64,000 bases of DNA from Kaistella antarctica (GTDB lineage: Bacteria > Bacteroidota > Bacteroidia > Flavobacteriales > Weeksellaceae), in NCBI RefSeq assembly GCF_900109615.1, contig NZ_FOIX01000003.1, positions 372,001-436,000 of the forward strand, in the 5' to 3' direction. Within the stretch, counting starts at the first letter, position 1. Every line of letters begins with the position of its first letter. Shown here one piece after another: positions 30,857-39,416 of the stretch. The position numbers and the translations under genes are program-made. The notes under the pieces were generated by a model that worked only from the letters and a program-made list of their open reading frames with translations, had not been told where the DNA came from and did not search any database.

Positions 30857-33298
30857 CTAAAATCCTAAAAAATTGAGTTTTAGCTGAATGGCAAAATTTT
30901 CTTTGAACATAGGAGTGGAGTAATATCCGACGCGATAGAAGAAACCTAGATTGAAAGGACTTCCCAAGAAGTTATTGGCTTCTAAGCCGATCTCCTGGTA
31001 AAAATGATTAAGTTTTTCAAATTCAAAATCATGAATTTCAGGATTTTTCATGTCACCTGTAATTCCTCTGTAAACCATATCAAAGCTTGAAATTTTCTTT
31101 CCGAAGGTGCTAAAGTAATAAGGGATTCTGTGCGTTAAGTAGTAACCTATAAATTTATCATTATAGTATTTTCCACCTTCCATCGTTGCAAAACCAAGGT
31201 AAGAAGTAAAGTTGAAATTTAGCGAGTTTTCTCCATTTCCTAAACCATTAATTGCAAATTGATGCCAGATAGGAGCGTTACCAATAACTAATCCCCCATA
31301 CAAACGAGCGCCAGTCACACCCAGTTTTGTTTTAAAACTGTGCTGAACCAAAACGTCAAAACTGCTGAAATTAAAATCTCCACCCAGTGATTTTAAACCT
31401 TGTTCATAATTGAAATAAAACTCAGGATAGTTCTGCTCATAAGTCAATTTTCCAGACGGTGTCATCATGCTTTTAGAATTCGGCGAATATTTCAATGTTA
31501 ATTGAGTCGCGAAATTTTCAAAACTGCTGCCAAGATTGTTATAGTTATAATCAAATTTAGCTTCTTCTTTGTCTTTCTTTACGGATCCTCGCAACGTTAA
31601 AGTATTGGATAAATCATTTTCGTAGGAAACTTTGAAACCTTCAAAATGATAAAATCGATCGTTATTTAAATCAACGCCCGAGTTGTTAATTTTCATTTTA
31701 AAGTTCCACAGATTCTCGTTAAATCTGCCAGCGGCATCAACGTCATTGTAATATTCTACTCTAAAAAAAGATGTCTTTGCTAAGGTTGTTTTGAGGTCAA
31801 CGCCCAAACCATATTTCCAAGCGCGGTCTTTAAAGCCATAGGCGACATAAGCATCAGGCGAAATATATTTATTGAATCTTTCATTTAATTTAGCATTTGC
31901 GCCTAGCCGAAATCCTTCATACTGATTGTATTTCAAGATCTCAAGAGCGTCGAAATCTACATTGCCAACTCTTATTTTTCCTTTCAGAAAACCCGTAACC
32001 ACATTCAATTTTTGATCGAGATTGTATTTTTTTCCAACACTATCTATTTTGGCGTAAGTCATTTTCTCACGATCAGTTAAAGAATCGGTGCGGTATTGAT
32101 CTAAGATTGCTCCATCGGAGTTCTCTACGGATATCGAATAACCCGAGAAATCTTTTTTATTTTGCTCAATTGAAGTTTTAAAATCGAAATAATCCGCCAT
32201 GATGAAAACATAGTTGCCAAACTTTTGCTTCATTTTTTCCTCGGCATCATCTTTTTTATTTTTGTCCTTTTTCTTGCCATCAAAAACGGTGGCGCCCATC
32301 TTTATTTTAAAATTCTCTTTCAATAAAAACCATTTATTATCGATTGGTTTCCACGTACTGGTAATTGAACCTTCGCTCTTTTTCTTGCTGTTACTTTCAA
32401 TCTTTTTTAGACCGTAAGTGTCTGCATCAACATAGATATAACCGTTGAATTTTCTTTTCTGAATCGGATTTTTGTAATCTGCCTGTCGAAAACGAATTAC
32501 ATAATTTTTACGACCTTCAATGTCAATACTATCCGTTAAAAAATAGCGGTAAAGCGTACGGTTTTCTTCTTGTATTTCTTTTGGAATTTTGTTTCGGTTA
32601 GAGCGCAAAGCCATCATTTCGTAGACGGGCTCTTTCAATCCAGCCACACGATTGTCTAAAATATTAATCTTTTCACCGTATTTTTCTGAATATGAATACT
32701 GCGCAGCGCGTTCCCAGAGAAATAATTTACTGGTGGTCATTAATTTCATCACGTTCACACTCTCTATCGAATCTTTCTTTTTATCCACAGATTGAGTCTG
32801 TGTCGGCAACAACTTCAAAGAATCCAATCGATGACTCAGATATTGGTTGTACTGTTTAATACTGTCTTCATCAAAATCAAAAGATATTTTTTCGTAGGAT
32901 TTAAACGAATAAGAATCTAAACTATGAGGTGAATTATTTTTAAAATTGTCGTTTACCTTCTGCAAGATTGCCAAGGCGCGCGGATCACTTTTGTCTGATA
33001 TAATCACGCCTTCAATCGATTGTGTTTTGGGGTCTGTTTTAGAAAGTCCCAGCTCCATCACTTTATCGACCACCGCTTCATCTTCATAAAAACCAGCCGC
33101 TTTGACATCAACTTTTTCGCACTTTGTTCGAAAGCTTAAAATTCCTTGGGCATTTGTCTTCCCTAAAAGTTTTCCCTTGCAAGAAACCGTTGCGTTTGGA
33201 ATAGGCGTTCTTTCGCCTGTTTTTAAAACGGTAATTGTAGACTGCGAAAATAGGTTTAAAACTACAAATAGAAAGAGTAGCGAAATGTGTTTTTTCAT
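30857..33298 (-). CDS. DUF5686 / carboxypeptidase-like regulatory domain outer-membrane protein
   Basis: An 813-residue outer-membrane protein of Bacteroidetes type. After the signal peptide (MKKHISLLFLFVVLNLFSQS) comes a carboxypeptidase-regulatory-like beta sandwich (VLKTGERTPIPNATVSCKGKLLGKTNAQG), a long middle region and many beta strands ending in a final FAIQLKLNFLGF, typical of a barrel. Such proteins are common, often stress-linked in Bacteroidetes, and of unknown function. The first in-frame ATG (33307) overlaps the -7 element at 33305-33312, so the start at 33298 is preferred. The small gene at 30618 follows it. Confidence 0.82.
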   Translation of the reverse strand: MKKHISLLFLFVVLNLFSQSTITVLKTGERTPIPNATVSCKGKLLGKTNAQGILSFRTKCEKVDVKAAGFYEDEAVVDKVMELGLSKTDPKTQSIEGVIISDKSDPRALAILQKVNDNFKNNSPHSLDSYSFKSYEKISFDFDEDSIKQYNQYLSHRLDSLKLLPTQTQSVDKKKDSIESVNVMKLMTTSKLFLWERAAQYSYSEKYGEKINILDNRVAGLKEPVYEMMALRSNRNKIPKEIQEENRTLYRYFLTDSIDIEGRKNYVIRFRQADYKNPIQKRKFNGYIYVDADTYGLKKIESNSKKKSEGSITSTWKPIDNKWFLLKENFKIKMGATVFDGKKKDKNKKDDAEEKMKQKFGNYVFIMADYFDFKTSIEQNKKDFSGYSISVENSDGAILDQYRTDSLTDREKMTYAKIDSVGKKYNLDQKLNVVTGFLKGKIRVGNVDFDALEILKYNQYEGFRLGANAKLNERFNKYISPDAYVAYGFKDRAWKYGLGVDLKTTLAKTSFFRVEYYNDVDAAGRFNENLWNFKMKINNSGVDLNNDRFYHFEGFKVSYENDLSNTLTLRGSVKKDKEEAKFDYNYNNLGSSFENFATQLTLKYSPNSKSMMTPSGKLTYEQNYPEFYFNYEQGLKSLGGDFNFSSFDVLVQHSFKTKLGVTGARLYGGLVIGNAPIWHQFAINGLGNGENSLNFNFTSYLGFATMEGGKYYNDKFIGYYLTHRIPYYFSTFGKKISSFDMVYRGITGDMKNPEIHDFEFEKLNHFYQEIGLEANNFLGSPFNLGFFYRVGYYSTPMFKENFAIQLKLNFLGF

Positions 33299-33304
33299 AG
33301 AGAA

Positions 33305-33333
33305 CAAAAGTATTCAAAATAATTAAAAATCAA
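33305..33333 (-). promoter_or_regulatory. Full promoter of the DUF5686 gene
   Basis: Minus strand TTG (33331-33333), 18 bases, then TACTTTTG (33312-33305). It falls 7 bases before the chosen start, which predicts a leaderless or near-leaderless mRNA and rules out the upstream ATG. Confidence 0.65.
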
Positions 33334-33369
33334 TGCATTTCAGATTATTTAGATGGTAATTTTACGCTG

Positions 33370-35460
33370 CTAAGAAATCCGGCTCCATTTATTTTTTCCT
33401 TTGTATTGTTTGGAATAATAAGTTCGCAATTCAAAATTTTCTGGATCTTCTAAATGCGGGTCGTTTTTAAGTATTTTTTCAACGGTCGATTTGGCGATTT
33501 TAATAATTTTTCCGTCCGTAATTAAATCTAGTTTTTTAAAATCGACCACGCCACTTTGTTGGGTTCCTAAAATATCGCCAGGACCACGCAATTTCATATC
33601 AACTTCTGATATTTTAAAACCATCATTGGTCTCCACCATTGTTTTCATTCGGATTCGGCTATCACTGGAAAGCTTATCAGAAGTTACTAAAATACAATAA
33701 CTCTGTTCGGCGCCCCGACCAACTCTGCCACGCAGTTGATGAAGCTGTGACAAACCAAAGCGCTCGGCACTTTCAATAATCATTACTGAAGCATTAGGAA
33801 CATTGACGCCAACTTCAATTACCGTGGTAGCAACCATGATATGCGCTTTTCCAGAAGCGAAATATTGCATAGCGGCTTCTTTTTCAGCGGGCTTCATTCT
33901 GCCGTGAAGCATGGTAACGTTAAATCCTTCGTAAAATTCTAGAATATGATCAAAGTTTTCCAGCAGGTTTTTATAATCTAAAGTTTCTGACTCTTCAATT
34001 AAAGGATAGACGAAATAAATTTGCCGGCCTTTTTCAATCTCATCTTTCGCAAATCTAAAAATCGATAAGCGATCTTTGTCCCTTCGATGCGCCGTGATAA
34101 TGGGTTTTCTGCCAACTGGTAATTCGTCAATGATCGAAACATCCAAATCGCTGTAAAAACTCATCGCTAAAGTCCTTGGAATCGGTGTTGCGGTCATGAC
34201 TAAAATATGTGGTGGAATTTTATTTTTCGCCCATAATTTTGCGCGTTGGGCGACACCAAATCGATGCTGCTCATCAATGATTGCCAATCCTAAATTTTTA
34301 AACTGAACGATATCTTCTAAAACGGCGTGCGTCCCAATCAAAATTGAGAGTTCACCATCCAAAAGTTCCTGATGAATTATCTTCCTAGCTGAAGTTTTTG
34401 AAGAACCAGTTAGCAATCGGACTTTGATTTTTGTTGTCGCCAAAAGTTCCTGAATTGAATTAAAATGTTGTTGTGCTAATATTTCAGTCGGTGCCATCAG
34501 ACAACTTTGAAAACCATTATCCAAAGCGATCAGCATTGAAAGCAGCGCGACCATTGTTTTTCCCGAGCCAACATCGCCCTGAAGAAGACGGTTCATTTGA
34601 ATGGGTTTTTTCATATCGTTTCGAATTTCCTTTAAAACTCTCTTCTGAGCATTGGTCAGTTCGAACGGAATACAATGATTGTAAAATTGATTGAAATGTT
34701 CGCCTACTTTGGGAAATGGATTTCCGACAACAGATGCTTTATGATGCTGCTTTTTTAAACCGTAGCCTAGCTGAAAGAAAAAGGCCTCTTCAAACTTTAC
34801 GCGATTTTCGGCGTGTTGAAAATGAAGGAAATCTTTTGGGAAATGAATATTGTATAAAGCTGGAATTCTTCCGATTAAATTCAATTTTTTCATTAAAGAA
34901 TCGGGAAGATTTTCAGAAACTAAACTTGGTAGATTTTTCACAATTTCTGCAGTAACCGTTTGAAAAAACTTATTGTTCAAGCCTCTCTTGGCGAGTTTTT
35001 CACTGCCTGGATAAATCGGGAGAAGAGTTCCTGACAAAGCTTTCTTCTCATCGATTTCAATTTCTGGATGCGGCATTGAGAAAAGACCGTTGAATTCATT
35101 GATCTTTCCGAAGATGAACATTTCTTGATTCAGCGGAATCTGTTCTTTCATCCATTTTGTATAGCGAAACCAAACTAATTCCAGCGTTCCGGAATCGTCG
35201 CGAAACTTGGCTACCATTCTCTTTTGACCTTTGCCATAAGCAACCTCCTTGATGTCTGAAATCTTACCTTTAAACTGAATTTCAGCAACGGTTTCTGTTT
35301 TTAAATCGCCAATCTTGTGAACGATACTTCTGTCAATATATCGCAAAGGGTAGAAGGTGAGAAAGTCTTCGACCGTGGAAAATCCTAAAACATTGTTTAT
35401 GAATTTAGCTCGTTCGGGACCGATTCCCTTTAAAAATTCTATGGAAGTTTCTAAAGTCAA
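33370..35460 (-). CDS. recG: ATP-dependent DNA helicase RecG
   Basis: RecG remodels stalled forks and Holliday junctions. The 696-residue protein has the N-terminal wedge (OB-fold) domain (GKISDIKEVAYGKGQKRMVAKFRD) and helicase motifs I (LLQGDVGSGKTMVAL), II (IDEQHRFG), III (VMTATPIPRT), V (VATTVIEVGVNVPNAS) and VI (QLRGRVGRG). The RecG-specific tail (GPGDILGTQQSG) is present. It ends at residue 696 with a short C-terminal helix. It follows the thioredoxin-like gene's terminator and appears to be a single gene. Confidence 0.95.
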   Translation of the reverse strand: MTLETSIEFLKGIGPERAKFINNVLGFSTVEDFLTFYPLRYIDRSIVHKIGDLKTETVAEIQFKGKISDIKEVAYGKGQKRMVAKFRDDSGTLELVWFRYTKWMKEQIPLNQEMFIFGKINEFNGLFSMPHPEIEIDEKKALSGTLLPIYPGSEKLAKRGLNNKFFQTVTAEIVKNLPSLVSENLPDSLMKKLNLIGRIPALYNIHFPKDFLHFQHAENRVKFEEAFFFQLGYGLKKQHHKASVVGNPFPKVGEHFNQFYNHCIPFELTNAQKRVLKEIRNDMKKPIQMNRLLQGDVGSGKTMVALLSMLIALDNGFQSCLMAPTEILAQQHFNSIQELLATTKIKVRLLTGSSKTSARKIIHQELLDGELSILIGTHAVLEDIVQFKNLGLAIIDEQHRFGVAQRAKLWAKNKIPPHILVMTATPIPRTLAMSFYSDLDVSIIDELPVGRKPIITAHRRDKDRLSIFRFAKDEIEKGRQIYFVYPLIEESETLDYKNLLENFDHILEFYEGFNVTMLHGRMKPAEKEAAMQYFASGKAHIMVATTVIEVGVNVPNASVMIIESAERFGLSQLHQLRGRVGRGAEQSYCILVTSDKLSSDSRIRMKTMVETNDGFKISEVDMKLRGPGDILGTQQSGVVDFKKLDLITDGKIIKIAKSTVEKILKNDPHLEDPENFELRTYYSKQYKGKNKWSRIS

Positions 35461-35509
35461 TATCTAATTTTATGGTTTGATCGTAGGATGCAGCGAATTT
35501 CGTTAAAAT

Positions 35510-35539
35510 AAAAAAGACTTCCAAAGTTAATTGAAAGTC
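35510..35539 (-). terminator. Terminator after the thioredoxin-like gene
   Basis: On the minus strand GACTTTC pairs with GGAAGTC around an AT-rich loop and is followed by TTTTTTATTTT. Confidence 0.7.
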
Positions 35540-35566
35540 ATCTGATTTCTTCTAAGATTTCGGCGA

Positions 35567-36100
35567 TTAATCCTTAATGGTTGACTTAAATTTCTTCTGG
35601 TAATTTTCCCAATCAGCTCGCGTAGTAACCTTTTTTAGGTCGTCATTACCAATGAATGTGATATAAGGTTCTAATTCTTTCGCACTTAATGCACCTTGCA
35701 AAATGGTAATTGGATTGCCAGCTTCATCTAAAAAAACGGCAGATGGAATTGCATTAACATTCATGTATTTGGTAAAATCATGCATGGAATTTTTCTTCTT
35801 CCCCTCTGCAAAGTTCGAATTGGTGAAGGTTCTGTTGAATACTTCTAAATCTTCGCTTCCTTCCGCATTAAATTTTACAGGATAGTAATTGTCATTTATG
35901 TAAGACGCAATCGCTGGCTGGCTGTACGTACCTTTATCCATGGTTTTACAAGTAGTGCAAGAATCTGTGTAGAAATTGACCAATATTTTTTTTGGAATTA
36001 ATTTCTGTGCATTCATTGCTTCTCCCAAGGTCATCCACTTCACCTGAGAGGAAGCCAGAAATGTTATGGATATTGAGAATAAAAGGATTATTTTTTTCAT
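35567..36100 (-). CDS. Exported thioredoxin-family protein
   Basis: A 177-residue protein with a signal peptide (1-18) and a thioredoxin fold. NFYTDSCTTCKTMDKGTYSQPAIASYIN gives the redox pair Cys48-Thr-Thr-Cys51, not the CGPC of thioredoxin. NAIPSAVFLDEAGNPI carries the cis-Pro turn. It resembles the DUF255/thioredoxin_7-type periplasmic disulfide or reductase proteins of Bacteroidetes. It starts 36 bases after the POT transporter, so the two may share a transcript. Partner is unknown. Confidence 0.85.
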   Translation of the reverse strand: MKKIILLFSISITFLASSQVKWMTLGEAMNAQKLIPKKILVNFYTDSCTTCKTMDKGTYSQPAIASYINDNYYPVKFNAEGSEDLEVFNRTFTNSNFAEGKKKNSMHDFTKYMNVNAIPSAVFLDEAGNPITILQGALSAKELEPYITFIGNDDLKKVTTRADWENYQKKFKSTIKD

Positions 36101-36136
36101 TTTGAGTGAATGGCTAAAGTCGTACCAAGTTAAATA

Positions 36137-37648
36137 TTACCGTACTTCTTGCATCAGTTTTTTAACTAATGGAGAAATTATTATTAAAATGATTCCCGCA
36201 ATCACGGCATATAGACCTAAATCCTTATAACCTGAAGTATATGCTTCCAGTTTTTCAAGATTTGAAGACCCGTCGCGGGCGGTGGCCATGTTGGCACCAA
36301 TTAATCCCGCCACATATTGGCCATAAGCAGATGCTAAGAACCACATTCCCATCATCATTCCCTGTAATTTCTGGGTAGAAAGTTTTGTCATAATTGAAAG
36401 ACCGATAGGTGAGAGGCACATTTCCCCCAGCGTTATTATAAAGAGTGCAATCGTAAATAAACTGAGTGACGTCACTCCAGCCATACTGGCGAAAAACTTA
36501 GTCGCATAAATCGCATAAAATCCTAAGCCCAAGAACAAGAATCCTAAACCGAATTTAATAATGGTATTAGGTTCTAATTTCTTTTTACTCAACCAGATCC
36601 AAAGCAAACCGATTGGAACTGCAACTAGTAAAATGAAAAATGCACCTCCAGAATTATTAACTCCATTTGGATCTAATCCTAGTAAATCATTATTTAAATT
36701 ATGAGCAGCGAAAATACTCAGGGAACCACCACTTTGTTCGTAAATTCCCCAGAATACAATCGAAAAAAGAATAAAAATTAAAGCCGCGAAAAGTTTATTT
36801 CGCTCTGGCTTGTTGACTTTTGACATTTCATAAAATAGATAAATTAACGTCAAAGGTCCCACGGTATACATAAAATAGTCGGTGTATTCGGTTTTAGCAA
36901 CCATCACCATAATCATCGGAATGAAAATTAAAGACAAGGCGTAAACCCCGTATTCTTTCCATTTTTCCATATCTATTTCTTCGCCGTTCGCTAATGTTTT
37001 TTTAGGCTGAAGTCCGATCGGACCTAAACTTCTCTGAGTAAAAACAAAATTAATTAAGCTGATCACCATTACCACAGCAGCCAGCCCGAACGCAACATTC
37101 CAATGAAGTCCTTCTGGAATTAAGTGAGCGAATAATTCACCTTTACCAATGGCGATACAAAGATAACCTCCCAGCAAAGCTCCTAGATTGATACCCGCAT
37201 AAAAGAGAGAGAAACCTGCATCGGTTCTATTATCACCTGATTTATAAAGTTTTCCAACCATGGTAGAAATGTTTGGTTTAAAGAAACCAGTTCCTACCAC
37301 CGTAAATGAAATTCCAAGGAAAAAATAGTCATGTGGATTGGCGGCCAAAATCATACTTCCAATGATCATTAAAAATCCTCCCCAAAATAAAGATTTTCTA
37401 AAACCCAATATTTTATCTGCGAACAAACCACCTACAAAGGTAAACGCATATACAAAAGCTTGTGTAGCTCCGTATTGTAAATTAGCCTCCTTTTCGGCAA
37501 GATTCAGTTGGGAAATCATGAAAAACACCAGCATTCCCCGCATTCCGTAGAAGCAGAAGCGTTCCCACATTTCAGAAAAGAAGAGTGACCAAATTTGTTT
37601 CGGATATTTTCCTTTGAAATCCTGAATTTGTTCGAGAGTTAGATTCAT
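36137..37648 (-). CDS. POT-family peptide transporter, copy 1
   Basis: A proton-coupled oligopeptide transporter (PTR2/POT, MFS fold) for di- and tripeptides, 503 residues, with about 12-14 membrane segments. The signature WSLFFSEMWERFCFYGMRGML is the POT ExxER (here EMWERF) motif; GTGFFKPNISTMVGKLY is the second POT signature and AGINLGALLGGYL follows. The frame opens at 37690, but the ATG at 37648 (MNLTLEQIQDFKGKYPKQIW) gives the usual start. It is the shortest and third in transcription order of three tandem copies. A thioredoxin-like gene follows closely. Confidence 0.9.
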   Translation of the reverse strand: MNLTLEQIQDFKGKYPKQIWSLFFSEMWERFCFYGMRGMLVFFMISQLNLAEKEANLQYGATQAFVYAFTFVGGLFADKILGFRKSLFWGGFLMIIGSMILAANPHDYFFLGISFTVVGTGFFKPNISTMVGKLYKSGDNRTDAGFSLFYAGINLGALLGGYLCIAIGKGELFAHLIPEGLHWNVAFGLAAVVMVISLINFVFTQRSLGPIGLQPKKTLANGEEIDMEKWKEYGVYALSLIFIPMIMVMVAKTEYTDYFMYTVGPLTLIYLFYEMSKVNKPERNKLFAALIFILFSIVFWGIYEQSGGSLSIFAAHNLNNDLLGLDPNGVNNSGGAFFILLVAVPIGLLWIWLSKKKLEPNTIIKFGLGFLFLGLGFYAIYATKFFASMAGVTSLSLFTIALFIITLGEMCLSPIGLSIMTKLSTQKLQGMMMGMWFLASAYGQYVAGLIGANMATARDGSSNLEKLEAYTSGYKDLGLYAVIAGIILIIISPLVKKLMQEVR

Positions 37649-37732
37649 ATTTTTAAATTGTGAAAATGAGTATAAAAAGTAATCAATCAAAGTAGCGAAT
37701 GGACTTTAGATTAATTTGACCACACGAAATTA

Positions 37733-37761
37733 AAAAAAACCACCGAATAATCGATGGTTTT
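37733..37761 (-). terminator. Terminator between POT copies 2 and 1
   Basis: Minus strand AAACCATCGA pairs with TCGGTGGTTT around ATTAT, then eight T. It separates the two transporters' transcripts. Confidence 0.75.
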
Positions 37762-37785
37762 GGTATATTTTTATTTGAAAAATTC

Positions 37786-39282
37786 TTAGTGAATTCCCTT
37801 CATAAACTTGTTTAAAATTGGTGAGAGCAATAATAAACATGCTCCTGAAGCCAACATTAAATAAGTAATAAAAGGATATAAAGCAAAATCGTACGTCGTT
37901 AAGATTTGCTCTAAAGTTGCCGCTAAATAGTTACCTAAAGCAAAACTGGCCATCCAAACACCCATCATAATTGACGTGATGCTTCCTGGAGATAATTTAG
38001 TCACCATAGAAAGTCCGATTGGTGATAACATTAATTCTCCCACTGTTAGGAGTGCGTAAACAACTACCAACCACATTGGGCTAACAATATTTCCTGCATC
38101 TGCACTGTTTTGTGCTTGAGTCATGATAAAGAAAGCAATCGCTCCAATAAACATTGCCATTGCAAATTTAACAGGAGTTCTTGGATTTAGTTTCTTAGCT
38201 GCTAATTTCACCCATAAGATTGAAAATAGGGGAGCCAAGGTCACAATCACAATAGGGTTAATGTTTTGAAACCAAGTCGTTGGGATTTCAAATCCACCAA
38301 CAACTCTATCTGTATTTTCTTGTGCGAAAAGGTTAAATGTTCCTCCAGCCTGTTCGAATCCTGCCCAGAAAACGATGTTGAAAAAGGCAAGAATTAAGAT
38401 TACAAATACTCTGGTCCATTCTGTAGAACCGTTGGTCCCTTTAAAAATGGACATTCCAATAAATCCAACTCCAGCAATTCCCAAGACCCAAACCATGATG
38501 GTATGAATGAGTTCGGAAGAGTGGTTCCAAATGAACATAATTAGAATAACGAACGCGACATTTCCGATGGTGTATAAAATTACATCTCTCCAGTCTTTTC
38601 CTACCAGATCAGTCAGTCCTTTTTCTTTATATCCTGGTGGAAGTCCTTTGTCGCCAAGAGTTCCTCTACGTGCGTAGAACCAAAGAACACCTAAAAGCAT
38701 TCCTAAACCTGCCGCAAAATAACCGTAAGGCCAACCCACTTTTTCGCCTAAAGTTCCCGCTACGAAAGGAGAAAGAAAAGCTCCAATGTTAATACCCATG
38801 TAGAAAATGGTAAAAGCACCATCTTTTCGAGGATCATCATTATCATATAAATCTCCAACGATCGTAGAAATATTTGGTTTGAAGAAACCATTACCTAAAA
38901 TCAAAACTCCTAGACCTAGATAAAAAAGGTTTTTTCTGGTTTCAAGATCTGGTAACAATTCAATGGAAGAACCTGCTGCCAACATAAACTGACCAATCGC
39001 CATCACTAAACCACCAACTAAGATCGATTTTCTTTGACCTAAAATTTTATCTGCAAACCAACCTCCTAGAATAGGCGTTAGATAAACTAAAGCAGTAAAA
39101 ACTCCATAAACCGATAAAGATTCAGCACGGTCTAGGCCGAAACCTCCCGTTGCCAGCTCTGCGGTTAGAAAAATTGTAAGTAGCGCACGCATTCCATAAT
39201 AGGAAAATCGCTCCCACATTTCAGTAAAGAACAGAGTGTATAATCCTTTCGGATGTCCCTGTTGAGGCTGTGTTGTATCCAT
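37786..39282 (-). CDS. POT-family peptide transporter, copy 2
   Basis: A 498-residue proton-coupled oligopeptide transporter. The POT motifs are LFFTEMWERFSYYGMRALL and GNGFFKPNISTIVGDLYDNDDPRKDGAFTIFYMGIN. The late LMLSPIGLSMVTKLSP is also a POT block. The frame opens at 39315 but that ATG overlaps the -7 element at 39313-39320; the ATG at 39282 (MDTTQPQQGHPKG) is chosen. It should sit in the inner membrane and import di- or tripeptides with protons. It is flanked by terminators. Confidence 0.9.
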   Translation of the reverse strand: MDTTQPQQGHPKGLYTLFFTEMWERFSYYGMRALLTIFLTAELATGGFGLDRAESLSVYGVFTALVYLTPILGGWFADKILGQRKSILVGGLVMAIGQFMLAAGSSIELLPDLETRKNLFYLGLGVLILGNGFFKPNISTIVGDLYDNDDPRKDGAFTIFYMGINIGAFLSPFVAGTLGEKVGWPYGYFAAGLGMLLGVLWFYARRGTLGDKGLPPGYKEKGLTDLVGKDWRDVILYTIGNVAFVILIMFIWNHSSELIHTIMVWVLGIAGVGFIGMSIFKGTNGSTEWTRVFVILILAFFNIVFWAGFEQAGGTFNLFAQENTDRVVGGFEIPTTWFQNINPIVIVTLAPLFSILWVKLAAKKLNPRTPVKFAMAMFIGAIAFFIMTQAQNSADAGNIVSPMWLVVVYALLTVGELMLSPIGLSMVTKLSPGSITSIMMGVWMASFALGNYLAATLEQILTTYDFALYPFITYLMLASGACLLLLSPILNKFMKGIH

Positions 39283-39312
39283 TTTTTTTAATTGTTGTTT
39301 TTGATTAAGGAA

Positions 39313-39320
39313 CAAATATA
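39313..39320 (-). promoter_or_regulatory. -7 element TATATTTG for POT copy 2
   Basis: Minus strand TATATTTG, 31 bases before the chosen start at 39282; it overlaps and excludes the upstream ATG. No clear -33 TTG. Confidence 0.5.
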
Positions 39321-39367
39321 GTTTTTTTTTCTTTTTAGGAGAAAGGATATTCTCAAATTAAACATGA

Positions 39368-39392
39368 AAAGTGCTGAATTTAACAGCACTTT
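39368..39392 (-). terminator. Terminator after POT copy 3
   Basis: AAAGTGCTG pairs perfectly with CAGCACTTT around seven bases. On the minus strand it ends in TTTTC. Confidence 0.7.
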
Positions 39393-39416
39393 CAAGATAA
39401 TTAGTTATCAAAGGTT

